Shown here: positions 12,844 to 23,717 of the stretch, one piece after another
Position numbering within the stretch: the stretch's first letter is position 1
How the letters are laid out: each line of letters opens with the position of its first letter
Source: Pyricularia pennisetigena
Taxonomy: Eukaryota > Ascomycota > Sordariomycetes > Magnaporthales > Pyriculariaceae
Direction of reading: 5' to 3'
Length of the DNA: 64,000 nucleotides
Assembly (NCBI RefSeq): GCF_004337985.1
Contig: NC_043743.1
Coordinates: 893,366-957,365, forward strand
The notes under the pieces: model-generated
Databases searched by the model: none
Seen by the model: the letters and a program-made list of their open reading frames with translations, nothing else
Told to the model about the DNA's origin: nothing
Made by a program: the position numbers and the translations under genes

Positions 12844-14178
12844 CTAGTCATCGCCTTCGTGTTGTCGACTGGACGTCGACTCTATGTATACACGCCGCAA
12901 CTCAAACATGACTTCGACGGCGATGAGGATGATAATTATCCACTCGAGTCGGGTCCCGTGCTTCTGCGCCGCCATCTCACGAAGCACAGAGGCCATTTCC
13001 TGGGCGTAGTCCATCTTCTCGTTCAGGATGCGGATACGGACACGGATATCTAGCGACTTGCCAACCTGATCAAAGTAGCTTTCGAGATTCAGCTCGTCCG
13101 ACCCTCGGTTCTCCCAGAAGATATCAGGCAGAGAGTCGGTGAGCTCCGAGTAGTGATTGAGCTGCGCCCGTAGACTGAGCAGCTCGCCCGTCTTTTTTAG
13201 AATGAAGCTTCGATTGTTCAGACGGAGATCGGATCCGCGCGACAGGTTCTCGGGCAGCCGCCGCATCGACTTGAAGTAATCGGTCAGGCACGCCTCGAGC
13301 ACAGCAAGCTTGGTGCTCTGGGCCAGACCCGACGAGAAGGCGATCTGCGCCAGCGTTGTGTCCAGCCGGTCTCCATCGCGCAGCTCCCGCCGTGTGCCCA
13401 ACACCACCGTATCGTCACCCTTTACGGCGCTGACCTCGCGGTCCGGGTCCGTGACAAAGTACAGATCTTCGGTCTCGAGGCTGGCTACGTGCGGCTCCTG
13501 GGCGGCCGGAAGGAGCGTCTCGGCGGCCAGCGACTCGACGACGTCGGTTGGCAGTGACCAGGCCACCACGGTGCCCGAGGGGAAGACAAAGATGTCGCCC
13601 TGGCCCTTGGCGCGCGCGTGCACTACTTCCTGCGGCTCGAAGCCGGTGCCCTCGGGGTCAAGCGAGTAGCCGTGTGCCAAGAGGATGCGCGTCACGGCGT
13701 CCATGTTGAAGCCTTCGGCCACACAGACGGCCGTAACGAGTGACGCGGCCGCATCTTCGCTGGTGTTGGGGAGCGCAGGTTCGTCCGGCGACGCGTGCCT
13801 CTTGCCGACATCTCGCGTGCTTGTTGGGGGTTGCTTCTGGGCCTTGATGGCAATGGCCCGTAGCGGATTCTTGCCACGGCCCTTGGCACGTTTCTTGGTT
13901 GCCTTCTTGCTTCCTCCAGTGGAGCTATTTCCGCTCGAGTGATTTTGTGTCCTGTCAGGGTCTCCAGCTAGAGACTCAGCCGGTCCGCGTTGTTGTGGCT
14001 GTTGCTGTCGCACCAAACTACCAGAAGAGAAGCCATGCTGACGCTGCAGTGGTGATGGAAATATTCGGCCAAGACATTGTAAAAGGTTGGGTTGTCGTAC
14101 GATGTTTTCGAGGCCGTTAGACTGAGCGTTTACGCATCTTCGGAAGCAGGTTGAAAGACTACGGTGAGGAAATCGCAT
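12844..14178 (-). CDS. RMD1/RMND1 family (DUF155) mitochondrial membrane protein
   Basis: Intron-less, 444 aa. The N-terminus (MRFPHRSLSTCFRR...) is Arg/Ser-rich without acidic residues, a likely mitochondrial presequence. A disordered basic linker (GGSKKATKKRAKGRGKNPLR) follows. The DUF155 core runs from about residue 190: GDIFVFPSGTVVAWSLP, DTVVLG, the block IAFSSGLAQSTKLAVLEACL, then the helical stretch with SLRAQLNHYSELTDSLPDIFW. The C-terminal membrane segment WIIIILIAVEVMFELRRV starts at about residue 413, as is typical of the family. Yeast relatives are Rmd1, Rmd8 and the mitochondrial Mrx10; human RMND1 supports mitochondrial translation. The presequence favours the Mrx10/RMND1-like member, which is an inference. 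Divergent from GMP synthase over 550 bp. Confidence 0.88.
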   Translation of the reverse strand: MRFPHRSLSTCFRRCVNAQSNGLENIVRQPNLLQCLGRIFPSPLQRQHGFSSGSLVRQQQPQQRGPAESLAGDPDRTQNHSSGNSSTGGSKKATKKRAKGRGKNPLRAIAIKAQKQPPTSTRDVGKRHASPDEPALPNTSEDAAASLVTAVCVAEGFNMDAVTRILLAHGYSLDPEGTGFEPQEVVHARAKGQGDIFVFPSGTVVAWSLPTDVVESLAAETLLPAAQEPHVASLETEDLYFVTDPDREVSAVKGDDTVVLGTRRELRDGDRLDTTLAQIAFSSGLAQSTKLAVLEACLTDYFKSMRRLPENLSRGSDLRLNNRSFILKKTGELLSLRAQLNHYSELTDSLPDIFWENRGSDELNLESYFDQVGKSLDIRVRIRILNEKMDYAQEMASVLREMAAQKHGTRLEWIIIILIAVEVMFELRRVYIESTSSRQHEGDD

Positions 14179-14728
14179 GATGGAAGGGCTATGATGCAGC
14201 CATTTAGACTATGTATGATGGAGATCTATCGCTTTGTGTTGTAAGAGTCGGTGGACCTCTGTTTCTCGGGCAATATGTTGAACCTGCCAAAGGGGTTCAC
14301 GGTAAACATGAACTGTTGTTGCATTTCAGATGATGCCAAGGAAGAAAAGAAAGACCGATGTCGCATGGATGCTTGTCAGGCACCCCAGTCTAAGTGCTTA
14401 TCTACAATTTGATAAGAGATTTTTTTTCTCATTTTTTGCGACAGTGTCATGGAGGTGGAGCCTCCCCCACCAAGTCACTTACACAAGGCGATCTGCAGCA
14501 GCGTCTACCCCTCGATATGCTGGTAATTTGGGCGCGTCTGCAATAGCTCGCGACTTAAAAGGAGGAAAAAAAAATATTTCTGGGGTTTTGTCTTGGTCGT
14601 ACTTGTCTAGTCCCTCTTTCTTTTCCTGCAAAAAAGTGTTTAATTTAGTAGGGTATTTTCCCCCTTAACCATTGTGGTACAGGAAAATATATTTCTCATC
14701 AATCATATACCCTTCAGCGAAGAAAAAA
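14179..14728. promoter_or_regulatory. Bidirectional promoter, RMD1-like / GMP synthase
   Basis: A 550-bp region between two divergent ATGs, with T/A-rich tracts around 14419-14440 and 14565-14660. It must hold both promoters and leaders. I see no distinctive operator. Confidence 0.6.
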
Positions 14729-16649
14729 ATGTCTTCATCAACTGAGCAGGTGGCGGCGCCTCACCAAACATACGACGTAAGTTCACAACAAAGAGTCACA
14801 CATGATAAATATGCTGCCCTAAGCTGGCTGCCTGTTCATGTTATTAACAACACTATCAATAATCAGACCATCCTCACTCTTGACTTTGGCTCACAATACA
14901 CTCACCTCATCACGAGGAGATTACGAGAATGCAATGTCTACAGTGAGATGCTGCCATGCACAACCAAGCTCTCAGACTTGACATGGAAGCCCAAGGGCAT
15001 CATCCTGTCGGGCGGTCCTTACTCCGTCTACGACACGGACGCCCCGCACGCCGACCCGGCTTTTTTTGACCTCGGCGTCCCTGTCCTGGGCATCTGCTAT
15101 GGCCTCCAGGAGCTCGCTTGGCGTCTGGGCAAGGACAATGTCGTGGCCGGCACCGAGCGCGAGTACGGCCACGCCGACCTCACGCCGCAGAAGAACAGCC
15201 AGGCCGACAAGCTGTTCAAGGGCATGGGGGAGGACTCTCTCCAGGTTTGGATGAGCCACGGCGACAAGCTCAGCCAGCTGCCTACCGGATTCCAGACCAT
15301 TGCGACCACCACAAACTCGCCATTTGCTGCCATTGCCCACGAGTCTCAGCCCATATTTGGTGTGCAGTTCCACCCAGAAGTGACCCACACCCGCCGTGGC
15401 TTGGATCTGCTGCGCAACTTTGCTGTCGGCATCTGCGGCGCCCAACAGAACTGGAACATGCACAACTTCATCGAGCAGGAGATCGCCCGCATCCGGAATC
15501 TGATCGGCGACAAGGCCCAGGTTATTGGTGCTGTTTCGGGCGGTGTTGATTCTACTGTTGCCGCCAAGCTGAGTGCGTATTCCTGAACTGGAACTCCGAA
15601 ACCCCAGCCACCACCTCCTTTATCCAGTTTCCATTGTACAACTTCAGTGGGCGTCTTTTGCTGACCAAATTCCACTTTCCAGTGAAGGAGGCCATCGGCG
15701 ACAGGTTTCACGCCGTGCTCGTGGACCAAGGCGTCATGCGCCACAATGAGTGTGCCGAGGTCAAGAAGGCCCTTCAAGATCACCTCGGAATCAACCTTAC
15801 GGTCGCAGATGCCTCAGACCGGTTTCTTGCGGGTCTCAAGGGAGTTGAGGACCCTGAGCAGAAGCGCAAGTTCATTGGCAACACCTTCATCGACATCTTC
15901 GAGGAGGAGGCCATCAAGATCGAAAAGGCGGCCGAGAATACGCCCAACGCCGGCAAGGTCGAGTGGTTCTTGCAGGGCACGCTGTACCCGGACGTCATCG
16001 AGTCCATCTCCTTCAAGGGACCGTCTGCCACCATCAAGACGCACCACAACGTCGGTGGTCTCCCCAAGAGGATGATGGAGGGCCAAGGCCTGAGGCTGAT
16101 CGAGCCCCTGAGGGAACTTTTCAAGGACGAGGTTCGGGCCATGGGTCGCGAGCTCAAGATCAACGAAGAGCTCGTCATGAGGCACCCTTTCCCCGGCCCC
16201 GGCATTGCCATCCGCATCCTCGGAGAGGTTACCCGTGAGCGTGTTGAGATTGCCCGCAAGGCCGACCACATCTTTATTAGCATGATCAAGGAGGCTGGCA
16301 TCTACAACGAAATCAGCCAGGCGTACGCCGCGCTTGATACGAGCAGGGCAGTTGGTGTCATGGTAAGAGCCCGGACGAGGGCTGTCTTTTTTTTTTTTTT
16401 TTTTTCCCTGCATTCCGTCTCAGTGCTTTCACTAACGCAGCATTTAAAAAGGGCGACAAACGTGAGTATGGATACATTGTCATTCTCCGCGCGGTTGTCA
16501 CAACCGACTTCATGACGGCCACGGTCTACCACATGAAGCCGGAGCTTCTTGACAGGATCTCGACCCGCATCGTCAACGAGGTCGACGGTGTCACTTGCGT
16601 GACGTACAACATTACGAGCAAGCCTCCTGGAACGATTGAGATGCAGTGA
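14729..16649 (+). CDS. GUA1: GMP synthase (glutamine-hydrolysing)
   Basis: Converts XMP plus ATP plus glutamine to GMP, the last step of guanylate synthesis. Four exons: 14729-14776, 14867-15572, 15683-16362, 16452-16649; 543 aa, as expected. The N-terminal class I amidotransferase shows [17 protein letters not shown], the nucleophile Cys93 in GICYGLQ, and HPEVTHT. The ATP-pyrophosphatase domain follows with [11 protein letters not shown] (from Ser240), then the GMPS dimerisation domain with HHNVGGLP and HPFPGPG. The end KPPGTIEMQ resembles the conserved KPPGTIEWE. The first intron (14777-14866) is exactly 90 nt and has no in-frame stop, so a retained intron would add 30 residues; splicing gives the family-like junction [14 protein letters not shown]. 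The third intron contains a T19 run. Confidence 0.96.
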
Positions 16650-17099
16650 TGACGGCAAACACGGGAGAGGTTGTTTCTTTTTTTGGGTGGAGTTTTCTTT
16701 TTCTTTTTGGAGTTGGTACTGGGATTTATATTAGATCAGGGAGCTCTCAGACAGCTGATGGGTCAAGAGTGAAAACAAATACTTATGCGTTAGTAGATTA
16801 GATATTGATGCTTGAATTGATGATTCTTGGGACAAATAATGAACTGAATCGTTGAAGTCAGTGTAGAGTGTAGAGTTAGTGGGCTTTATTTGTCCTCTGC
16901 CGACGGGCTGCCACCCTGGTGGGGCCTACTAGCCATGACGGAGTATCATCAAATAGCACTGTATTCCTTACAGGGTGTGCAGGTTCCCCACCAAGATTTA
17001 ATGCTCAAATCGTCAACGACGTGGCCATTGCTACGAGCTCAACAGCTAGCTATACATTCTGCACTACACTCGCGACCAACAACCATTGCACCTGTCGCA
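16650..17099. other. Intergenic region, GMP synthase 3' UTR / RINT1 promoter
   Basis: A 450-bp tandem gap, T-rich just after the GMP synthase stop. The frame of the next gene stays open upstream to 16890, but the sequence there lacks family similarity and reads as leader. Confidence 0.55.
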
Positions 17100-19683
17100 A
17101 TGGAGGATCCTCTACAGGAAACGCGAGTCTACGACTTCATCGAGGACAAGCTGCAGTCCACGACTGACCTCGACCACCTAGACAGCCTGCTAGCCAGCGT
17201 CGAGCACCAGAGAACGCAGCTCCAGACGCAGCTGGACGATGCGACGCGCGAGCTAGACGCCGCCCGGCGCTCCGGCGGCGACCGCCAGGAGGCGCTGGCA
17301 CGTCAGATTGACGACTTTGAGCAGCTGCAGCGCAGCATCGACGTGCGGATGCAGATCGTGTCGGCGTCGGACGCTCCCGACGAGGCCATCCGCCGCCTCG
17401 AGCCGCCCATGCACCAGCTGCACCGCGTCAAGCTCGCCCGCGACTACCTGCAGCTGCTGCACGACGTCGACGCCCTGCGCCGCCAGGCCCGTGACCACCT
17501 CCCCGCCGACCCCAAGGCCGCCTTGCTGCCATATTCCCGCCTCAAGCAGCTCTCGTCCCGCCTCGCCGAGCTTCAGGGGGCGGCGGACGGCGCCGCTACC
17601 CACCTCGTCGCCCACGTCGCCGGGGTTACGGATGCGCTGTGGGGCGAGATGAAGCAGATTATGTCGGATGAGATGAGGGCCCTGCTCACTGCGAGGAGAT
17701 GGCCGGCCGAAGTTCAGCCGGATCTGGTTGTCGACGAGGAGTGGCGTGGCTGCTTTGAGAAGCTGCTGGATCTGCAGGTTCCCGAGGTGCTGTATTCGCC
17801 GCCCGACGTGATTCTACCGCTGCTTCCTATCGACGTCATGGCTCAGATATGGGTCAAGGAGTTCCGCTTCCACTTTCTCACCGATGGCCGCCCGACTAGC
17901 AACAACCGCTTGATCGGTCAGCATTGCTTCCCGTGGGTTATTCGACTTGTGTCGACGTGGGAGGACTTCTTCAGGGAGAACTTTGGTCACTCGCTCGCCT
18001 CGAGATTCATCGAGACGAGTGTATCGTCCAAGATGATTTACTTGGATCCCGTCTGCGCGCTCATCACGTCTCTCCTTCCGGTGCTGAGGGAGAAGATTCT
18101 GGCCGCGGCCGAAGAGGCCGTGCTCGACCCCAGCTTCCTCAGCAGCTTCATGACGCAGCTCATGGGCTTCGATGACGAACTGCGCTCACGTTTTGGCTAT
18201 GACGGCGGCGACGGGGACGGCGACTGGGACGGGCTGACGGCCGAGGTGCTCAACCTCCACTTTGCAAAGTGGCTGCAGGCCGAGAAGGATTTCGCCCTGG
18301 AGCGGTTTGAGGGTATCATGGACTCGGCAGACGCCAGGAAGATCGACTACGACTACGGCGGGCCGGGCAAGACCAAGCCTACGTTCGGTGCCGTCCGCGT
18401 AGCTGACCTGCTCCGGTCTGTGACGAGCCAGTACGAGCGCGTCAGGAGGTTCTCGCATAAGTTGCGATTCCTCATCGATATCCAGGTGGCCATCCTCGAC
18501 GACTTCCACGACCGTCTCCGGGGCTCGCTCGAGCTATATTACTCGCTTACCTCAACCGTGGGACGGACTCTGCATGGCGCGACGGCGGAGCAGCTTGCGT
18601 CCCTCGAGGGTACCGGCGCCCTCGAGACGCTGTGCAAGGTGTACGGCAGTGCCGATCATATTGCAAACGCTCTCGAGGACTGGAGTAACGAGGAGGTACG
18701 TATGGCGTGTTTGCTTTACTATAGATTTTTTTTCTCTTGGGTTTTGAAGCTAATCAAACTCTGGTCATCGCCATAGTTCTTTGTTGTGTTTTGGGAGGAG
18801 CTGCAGGCTCGAGCCAAAAAGTCTGAAGATCAGGAGAACCTGGCCGGCGGCCTCAGCTACGACAACGTCAAGGACAAGACATCAGCCTCTATCGGCGACG
18901 AGGGCGATGGGGGTCTCATCTTTGACGAGACCATCGCAGCTTACAGTGCACGCCGCAAGGCTGCCCGGGATTTCCTCGTATCCGCCCTGGTCGACTCCCA
19001 CCAGGAGGCCTTCCGCCCTTATCTCAAACGCACCCAGTGGACTACCATTAGCGACGATCCGGCCCAGGCTGACCCTTATCAGCTGCCCATCACTGCGGAG
19101 CTGGATGAGCCACTACGGGTTAGTTCCCTTGCAAAAAAAAAAAAAAAAAAAAAAACCATCTCTCGTAGTGAATCCGCTCTTTTATTTTTATTTTTATCTT
19201 TATTTAGTTTTGCTAATGCACTTCCTCTCAAATTCCGTACAGATCCTAAAGCGCAACCTTGAGTTCCTCAACCGGGCCCTCAGCACCGCGGCCTTCCGGC
19301 GCGTGTGGCGCGAGGCCTTGGACAAGCTCGACGAGACGCTGTGGCACGACGTGCTGACCCGGCACAGCTTCACGGCGTTTGGCGCGGCGCAGTTCATGCG
19401 GGACCTGCACGCCGTCGTGGCGTTGGTCGAGCGCTACATCCCCGACGGCACAGGCGCGGCCCTCGCGAGGGTGCAGGAGGGCGTCAGGCTGCTGAACCTG
19501 CCAATGGATGCCGAGGCGTCGGGCAAGGCGGCGGCGGCGGCGGTGACACTCAGGCAGGCGAGCGATCGTGTGTTCAAGGACAATGAGGAGGCCAAGAGGT
19601 TGTTGGAGGAGTTGGCGATCGACTTGCTCAGCCCGACGAACGCGAGGCATATCCTCCAGCGGAGGGTGGAGATGAGCGAGTAA
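17100..19683 (+). CDS. RINT1/TIP20-family vesicle tethering protein
   Basis: Subunit of the Dsl1/NRZ-type complex that tethers Golgi-derived COPI vesicles at the ER. Three exons: 17100-18695, 18777-19118, 19243-19683; 792 aa, typical of the family. The N-terminus DFIEDKLQSTTDLDHLDSLL followed by a coiled coil (about residues 35-90) is the usual RINT1 beginning. The RINT1/TIP20 helical domain covers most of the rest (LLPIDVMAQIWVKEFRFHFL; WVIRLVSTWEDFFRENFG). The C-terminus has FLNRALSTAAFRRVWREAL and FGAAQFMRDLHAV. The ATG at 17100 was chosen because homology begins there. The second intron holds a run of 23 A (19133-19155). The gene is convergent with the carrier gene, with 291 bp between stops. 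Confidence 0.9.
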
Positions 19684-19895
19684 ATAAAAACCAAGATTAT
19701 GATTGGCGCCACAATCCAGGTGTTTTGAGTCTCTGTGGCATCCTTCTCAACTCCCGAGAGTGACGGTTCCCAAAAGCTCGTACGATTAGAAACCGGAAAT
19801 GAAATCTCGAGATACCATGTAATATATATGCGCTAAAAGACAAGCCCGCGTAGTCTAATCGGGCGTGATAAAATCCAACCGGCGTTTTTGACAGA

Positions 19896-19916
19896 ATATA
19901 TATATATATATATATA
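19896..19916. repeat. (TA)n dinucleotide repeat
   Basis: About ten TA units lie between the convergent stops of the RINT1-like and carrier genes. It is probably in a 3' UTR or intergenic. Confidence 0.85.
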
Positions 19917-19974
19917 AAAAGCGAAAAGACCCTCCTTTCCTTTCCCCCCCTCAAAATTCCTCATCCGGGAACGC

Positions 19975-21039
19975 TCAGTTCATGGCCCTCATTGCCATCT
20001 CCACCACGGCAAACGTGCCCGCGCTGACGGGCATGGCCCTGAGCAGGGTGGGCGCGATGCCCTTCCAGAAGCCCCTCAGGCCCTCGGCCCTGAAGGTCTG
20101 GGCGAAGCAGTCGCGCATGCTCTTGTACCTAGCGTGCTCTCCAAAGCCGTCCGTCTGCATCTTGGACTTGACGACGTCAAAGGGGTAGCTGGCGAGCCAG
20201 AGGGCCTCGCCGGCCAGGCCTCCGTACAGAGCGACCTTGTAGCTGGGCACCTCCTTGCGCGAGATGTTGTTCCTGGCGGCGTCGCGGCTCATCATCCACT
20301 CAAAGGCGAGGAACCAGCAGCCGTAGGCCTGGGCCTCGCGTAGGATCGTCACGGCCTCGCCGCGGTACAGACCCGGGAGTATGCCGCCGGCGGCAGCGCC
20401 CATCTTGCGCGCGCAGTCGAGGGGCCCGCTGTACAGGCGCGCGGCGCCGTGCGGTTGCGTCTGCAGCCGGATGCGCACGTGCTCAATGGGCCCGGATATG
20501 ACCGAGTTGGCCACGCCGGCAAAGGCGCCCGCCGCGTAGTACTGGCCGTAGCTGAGGGGTGGCGGGGCGGCGCCGGCGGTGAGGGGGAGGGCATCGCCCG
20601 GGTACAGGTCGCGGGCGTTTCGGGCCTCGAACCACCGCCGCGCCTGGTGGAAGGCGCCAAATTGCACCGAGACGCAGGCGCCAATGCCGATCAGCGGCGT
20701 CAGGGTGCCCTTGTAGAAGGCGAGCGCGCCCTCGTTCTTGTAGATTGACGTCGCGGCGGCGAGGGCGGACGGGTAGGTCGTCGTGGTCTGCAGGCGGACT
20801 TTGACGATATCGAAGGGCTGGCCTGTGGGTGGGGGTGATTGTTGTTGTTGTTGTTGTTAGTCGAGTGCCAAGACTGATCGCTATACCTCTTCTTTTTCTT
20901 CTCCTTTTTTTTTGTTTTTTTGTTCGCTCTCTTAGAACTTACCAATAAGCACCTGTGCAATTCCACCGGCCGCGCCAGCAGCCAGATCCTTGGCCGTTTG
21001 CAGCGCGCCACCGCCATGTGTTTCTCCATCACCTGCCAT
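19975..21039 (-). CDS. Mitochondrial carrier family protein (YMC1/carnitine-ornithine carrier-like)
   Basis: Inner-membrane solute carrier of 314 aa in two exons, 21039-20943 and 20822-19975. The intron holds a (GTT)n-type run near 20839-20858. It has the three SLC25 repeats with signature motifs PFDIVKVRL (P35), PIEHVRIRL (P144) and PFDVVKSKM (P246). The glycine-rich start of helix 1 is LAAGAAGGIAQVLIGQPFD, and repeat 1 ends in YKGTLTPLIGIGACVSVQFG. This resembles the fungal YMC1/YMC2 and acylcarnitine/ornithine branch; Ymc1 is linked to glycine/glutamate transport in yeast. Substrate cannot be assigned from sequence. Motif 2 carries PIE in place of PxD, a variant seen in this branch. The start was chosen because it opens repeat 1 with a normal short N-terminus. 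Confidence 0.92.
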
Positions 21040-22710
21040 CTCTACTCTTTCCAGCCCAGCTAGGGATCAAAGAACTCGATCAGAAACGAGATTTTCTGGT
21101 CTTGCTTCCTACTCAAAACTCGCAGCAACCTCGTAAAGGAGACAAACGGCCGGCCCCGCCCCCGCCTGGTGGTCAATTGACCCAGCCGAGGTGAAGTTTG
21201 TTTGTGTTTTGAATCGCGGATTTGGTGTTTCGCTTTGTATTAGAAGCAAAGTATTAAGTTGACGAATAAATGTGTGATGTGTTGTGCGAAACGAGTCAAA
21301 AGTCAAGAGCATTTAGACTCAACAGTCCCTTGTTTGAAGGAAACTCTCGGCATAAGGGTAGGAAGCTCGAGTTTGTTAATTAATTTCGCCGCGATCGGAG
21401 CTATCAGAACGGCGCAGCGGTCAGAGCTGTGGTGGGGCCGATACGCGTCCCTTACAGATGACATGCTGCTAGCCGCAACGGCACATGGTAGCACGCAAAG
21501 ATAGGTAGATGTAGGGATTGTAGGCGCTCTCTCTCTCTCTCTCTCTCTCTGTATATACATGCGAACAATTGCTTTCTGCTTCTGAATTTTGCACTGATTT
21601 TTATGATATATCTAGTCTCGTAAATAACAGCAAGGGTCAGTCGTAAAAGCGATGGGTAGATTACAGCAACTCAAATTCAGGCCATCTCCACATTTTGCCA
21701 TATAAATTTAGCCTGCCGAAGTGGGTAGCACTGCTGTTGCAGTAGATAGATCTTGGCATCACATGACCAGATGAGCTTAGTCAGCGCTGTGCACACCATA
21801 AAAGCGCTGCCACGCTCGTTAGCCTAGATAGCGCACCCTACCTGAATACATGGCTCTCCTACCACTCATGCAGGCTGCACGTGTACGTTCGTGTGCGTCA
21901 ACTGCGATACGAGTACAGTACTTTGCTCCCAACTTGGTAGCCTTTTTTGGGGGCAATCGGCGCTGCAGTTTTCAAGAGTCAAAAAGTTCCTATCATCCAG
22001 ACAATGCGTTGGAACGTCACGTTAGCCTACCCAACCGATACATGGTCTGCGATTGATGAAAACACGACAGGAAAAAGCATCATCCCGCCGTAACTATTTG
22101 CAGTAAAACAGGCAGGCTTTCAAATAATCTGATATCATCGGTGGAATCGACGGGATCAGCTCGTCGAAGGTAGCGTTGTTGCGTTATTGCGACATTCAAG
22201 TATAGAAGATGTATAAATTAAAATTGTGGATGGCGTAGGGTTTTTGTATATCTCGAGTAAAAATCGAGAGTAAAAACACGGGGAGCAGAGACGAGGATAG
22301 CAGGCAAGAAGCTGAACATCTGGGAATTGCTTGTGGTGACTTTGGGACAGATCAGAATCAATACGAGCAAATTTGTTTTACCTGCGACTTTTAATGTCGA
22401 TATTCTAGAACTTGATAATACTTCAAGATTACTGATTAATCCTGTTTTCACCCTTCCCCTGTGAGAGTCATTTACAATGCGCATTGCCAATATGATTCTC
22501 ACATATAAAGGACATACGGAGTTGCTAGTCTCCCAAATATTAGTTTAGAACCATCGGCCATCGATTTGAACGATACAACTGTTGCAACCTTTACTTTTAC
22601 ACTTTTACCTCGTTCCCCTTGGACTATTATTTTGTCTCGATTCCTACCTGTCTTCCCATATCAAGATAGCATTTCACATTTCAGGCCTACAAGTTTCGCA
22701 AACCATAAAC
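21040..22710. other. Intergenic region upstream of the carrier gene and of the 22711 open frame
   Basis: About 1.7 kb without a supported gene. It contains the carrier promoter (near 21040-21300), a (CT)12 repeat (21527-21550), and AT-rich sequence from 21580 on. A TATAAAG box at 22504-22510 lies 201 bp upstream of the candidate secreted protein start. No transposon ends or RNA gene recognised. Confidence 0.5.
21527..21550. repeat. (CT)12 microsatellite
   Basis: Twenty-four bases of alternating CT followed by GTATATACAT. It is intergenic, about 490 bp upstream of the carrier ATG. Confidence 0.9.
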
Positions 22711-23010
22711 ATGATATTTCCTACCCTCTACCTCCCTATCATGATCGCCCTTCCGATGGGCGCTGCGGCAGGATGGTGTCAGTACACTGTTACATGTATT
22801 TCAACAGGAGAAAGACAGACCGCTGCAGCAGAAATAGGCATGGCAGCCGTCAAATGGGAATTTTCCTGTGATGGTCAGGAATACACCATTACCCTTCAAG
22901 CTACTCGAGGCTGCCCTAATCCGGTGCCCGGGGGGCGATTGGGCGGTGTTTACATTACTAGTGGCAGACGCCAGCAAGGAGGGGATCACAGACGAGTCTT
23001 TCCGCTGTGA
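22711..23010 (+). CDS. Candidate small secreted cysteine-containing protein
   Basis: An open frame of 99 aa beginning with a hydrophobic segment (MIFPTLYLPIMIALPMGAAAG) that looks like a signal peptide with a plausible cleavage near AAAG|W. The mature part of about 78 aa has four cysteines (WCQYTVTC, FSCDG, RGCPNP) and alternating polar/hydrophobic stretches (VKWEFSCDGQEYTITLQ) suggestive of beta strands. It ends in a basic Gly/Arg/Gln-rich tail. A TATA-like box lies 201 bp upstream. Small size, signal peptide, paired cysteines and an isolated gene-poor setting are typical of secreted fungal proteins, including plant-pathogen effectors, but no family is recognised. Codon usage is not strongly biased, so the gene is unproven. 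The frame stays open upstream to 22582; this start was preferred because of the signal peptide. Confidence 0.4.
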   Translation: MIFPTLYLPIMIALPMGAAAGWCQYTVTCISTGERQTAAAEIGMAAVKWEFSCDGQEYTITLQATRGCPNPVPGGRLGGVYITSGRRQQGGDHRRVFPL

Positions 23011-23717
23011 GCTCTCCCTTTTCTTTATCTCTTTCTTTTTCTCTCTCTTTCTCTTTCTGCTTTTTTTAGACATATATAACATTTGCATATTATGCGTTCA
23101 TGCACCACCATTTCATTGCTCAGCTCATCAAGGGGGGGAAATCCGGGAAATTCTTACTTCTTTTCATGCTTTGACCTTAGCATCATACCCTGAAACAATA
23201 TACCCTAAATTCTCCTAAGCTTGTTTGGCCCCGAATTGTAAACTTGTGCAGTGGCTGACAGTCTAAATGTCCCGGTTTACAATAATGCCTCAGACAGAGT
23301 CAGCTGCGTCGTTTGCAAGGATAAGACAGACGAGCAACAGGGGGTAGGTAACAGACCCGGCTGGCGGCTGCTATCGTTACTTTGAAGACTACAGGAGCAT
23401 TCATGAAGGCCTTTTGTTACGTTTCGCAATGGCTTCTGCGCTCTTCGCCNNNNNNNNNNNNTAACTCCTTGGACTCGCGGTAGTCGCGACGTGACTGGCA
23501 GCATCGCCTGATAGTACCCATAACAAGGGCCCATTCTGAATGAAGCCTCGGAACCAAAACAGTTCGGTATAGCAAGCTTGGAACCATGTCAGAAATATTC
23601 AAATTTGCTGTATATTCTGGCTAGCTTCATGTCGTAAGCTTTGCTTGCGCTTTAACGGCAAGTGTAAAGAGAAACCGTCAAAAGGTTTAAATTTTGCAGA
23701 CACCCTTATACTAAGCT
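23011..23717. other. Intergenic region with a small gap, 3' flank of COG3
   Basis: About 700 bp, T/C-rich at 23010-23070, with a 12-N gap at 23450-23461. It holds the COG3 3' UTR at its right end. No gene seen. Confidence 0.5.
23450..23461. other. Assembly gap (12 N)
   Basis: Twelve N in intergenic sequence. Short open frames crossing it are unreliable. Confidence 0.99.

Noticed and set aside
16890..17099. N-terminal extension of the RINT1-like protein
   Set aside because: The frame is open but the 70 residues do not resemble the family, whose homology starts at the ATG at 17100.
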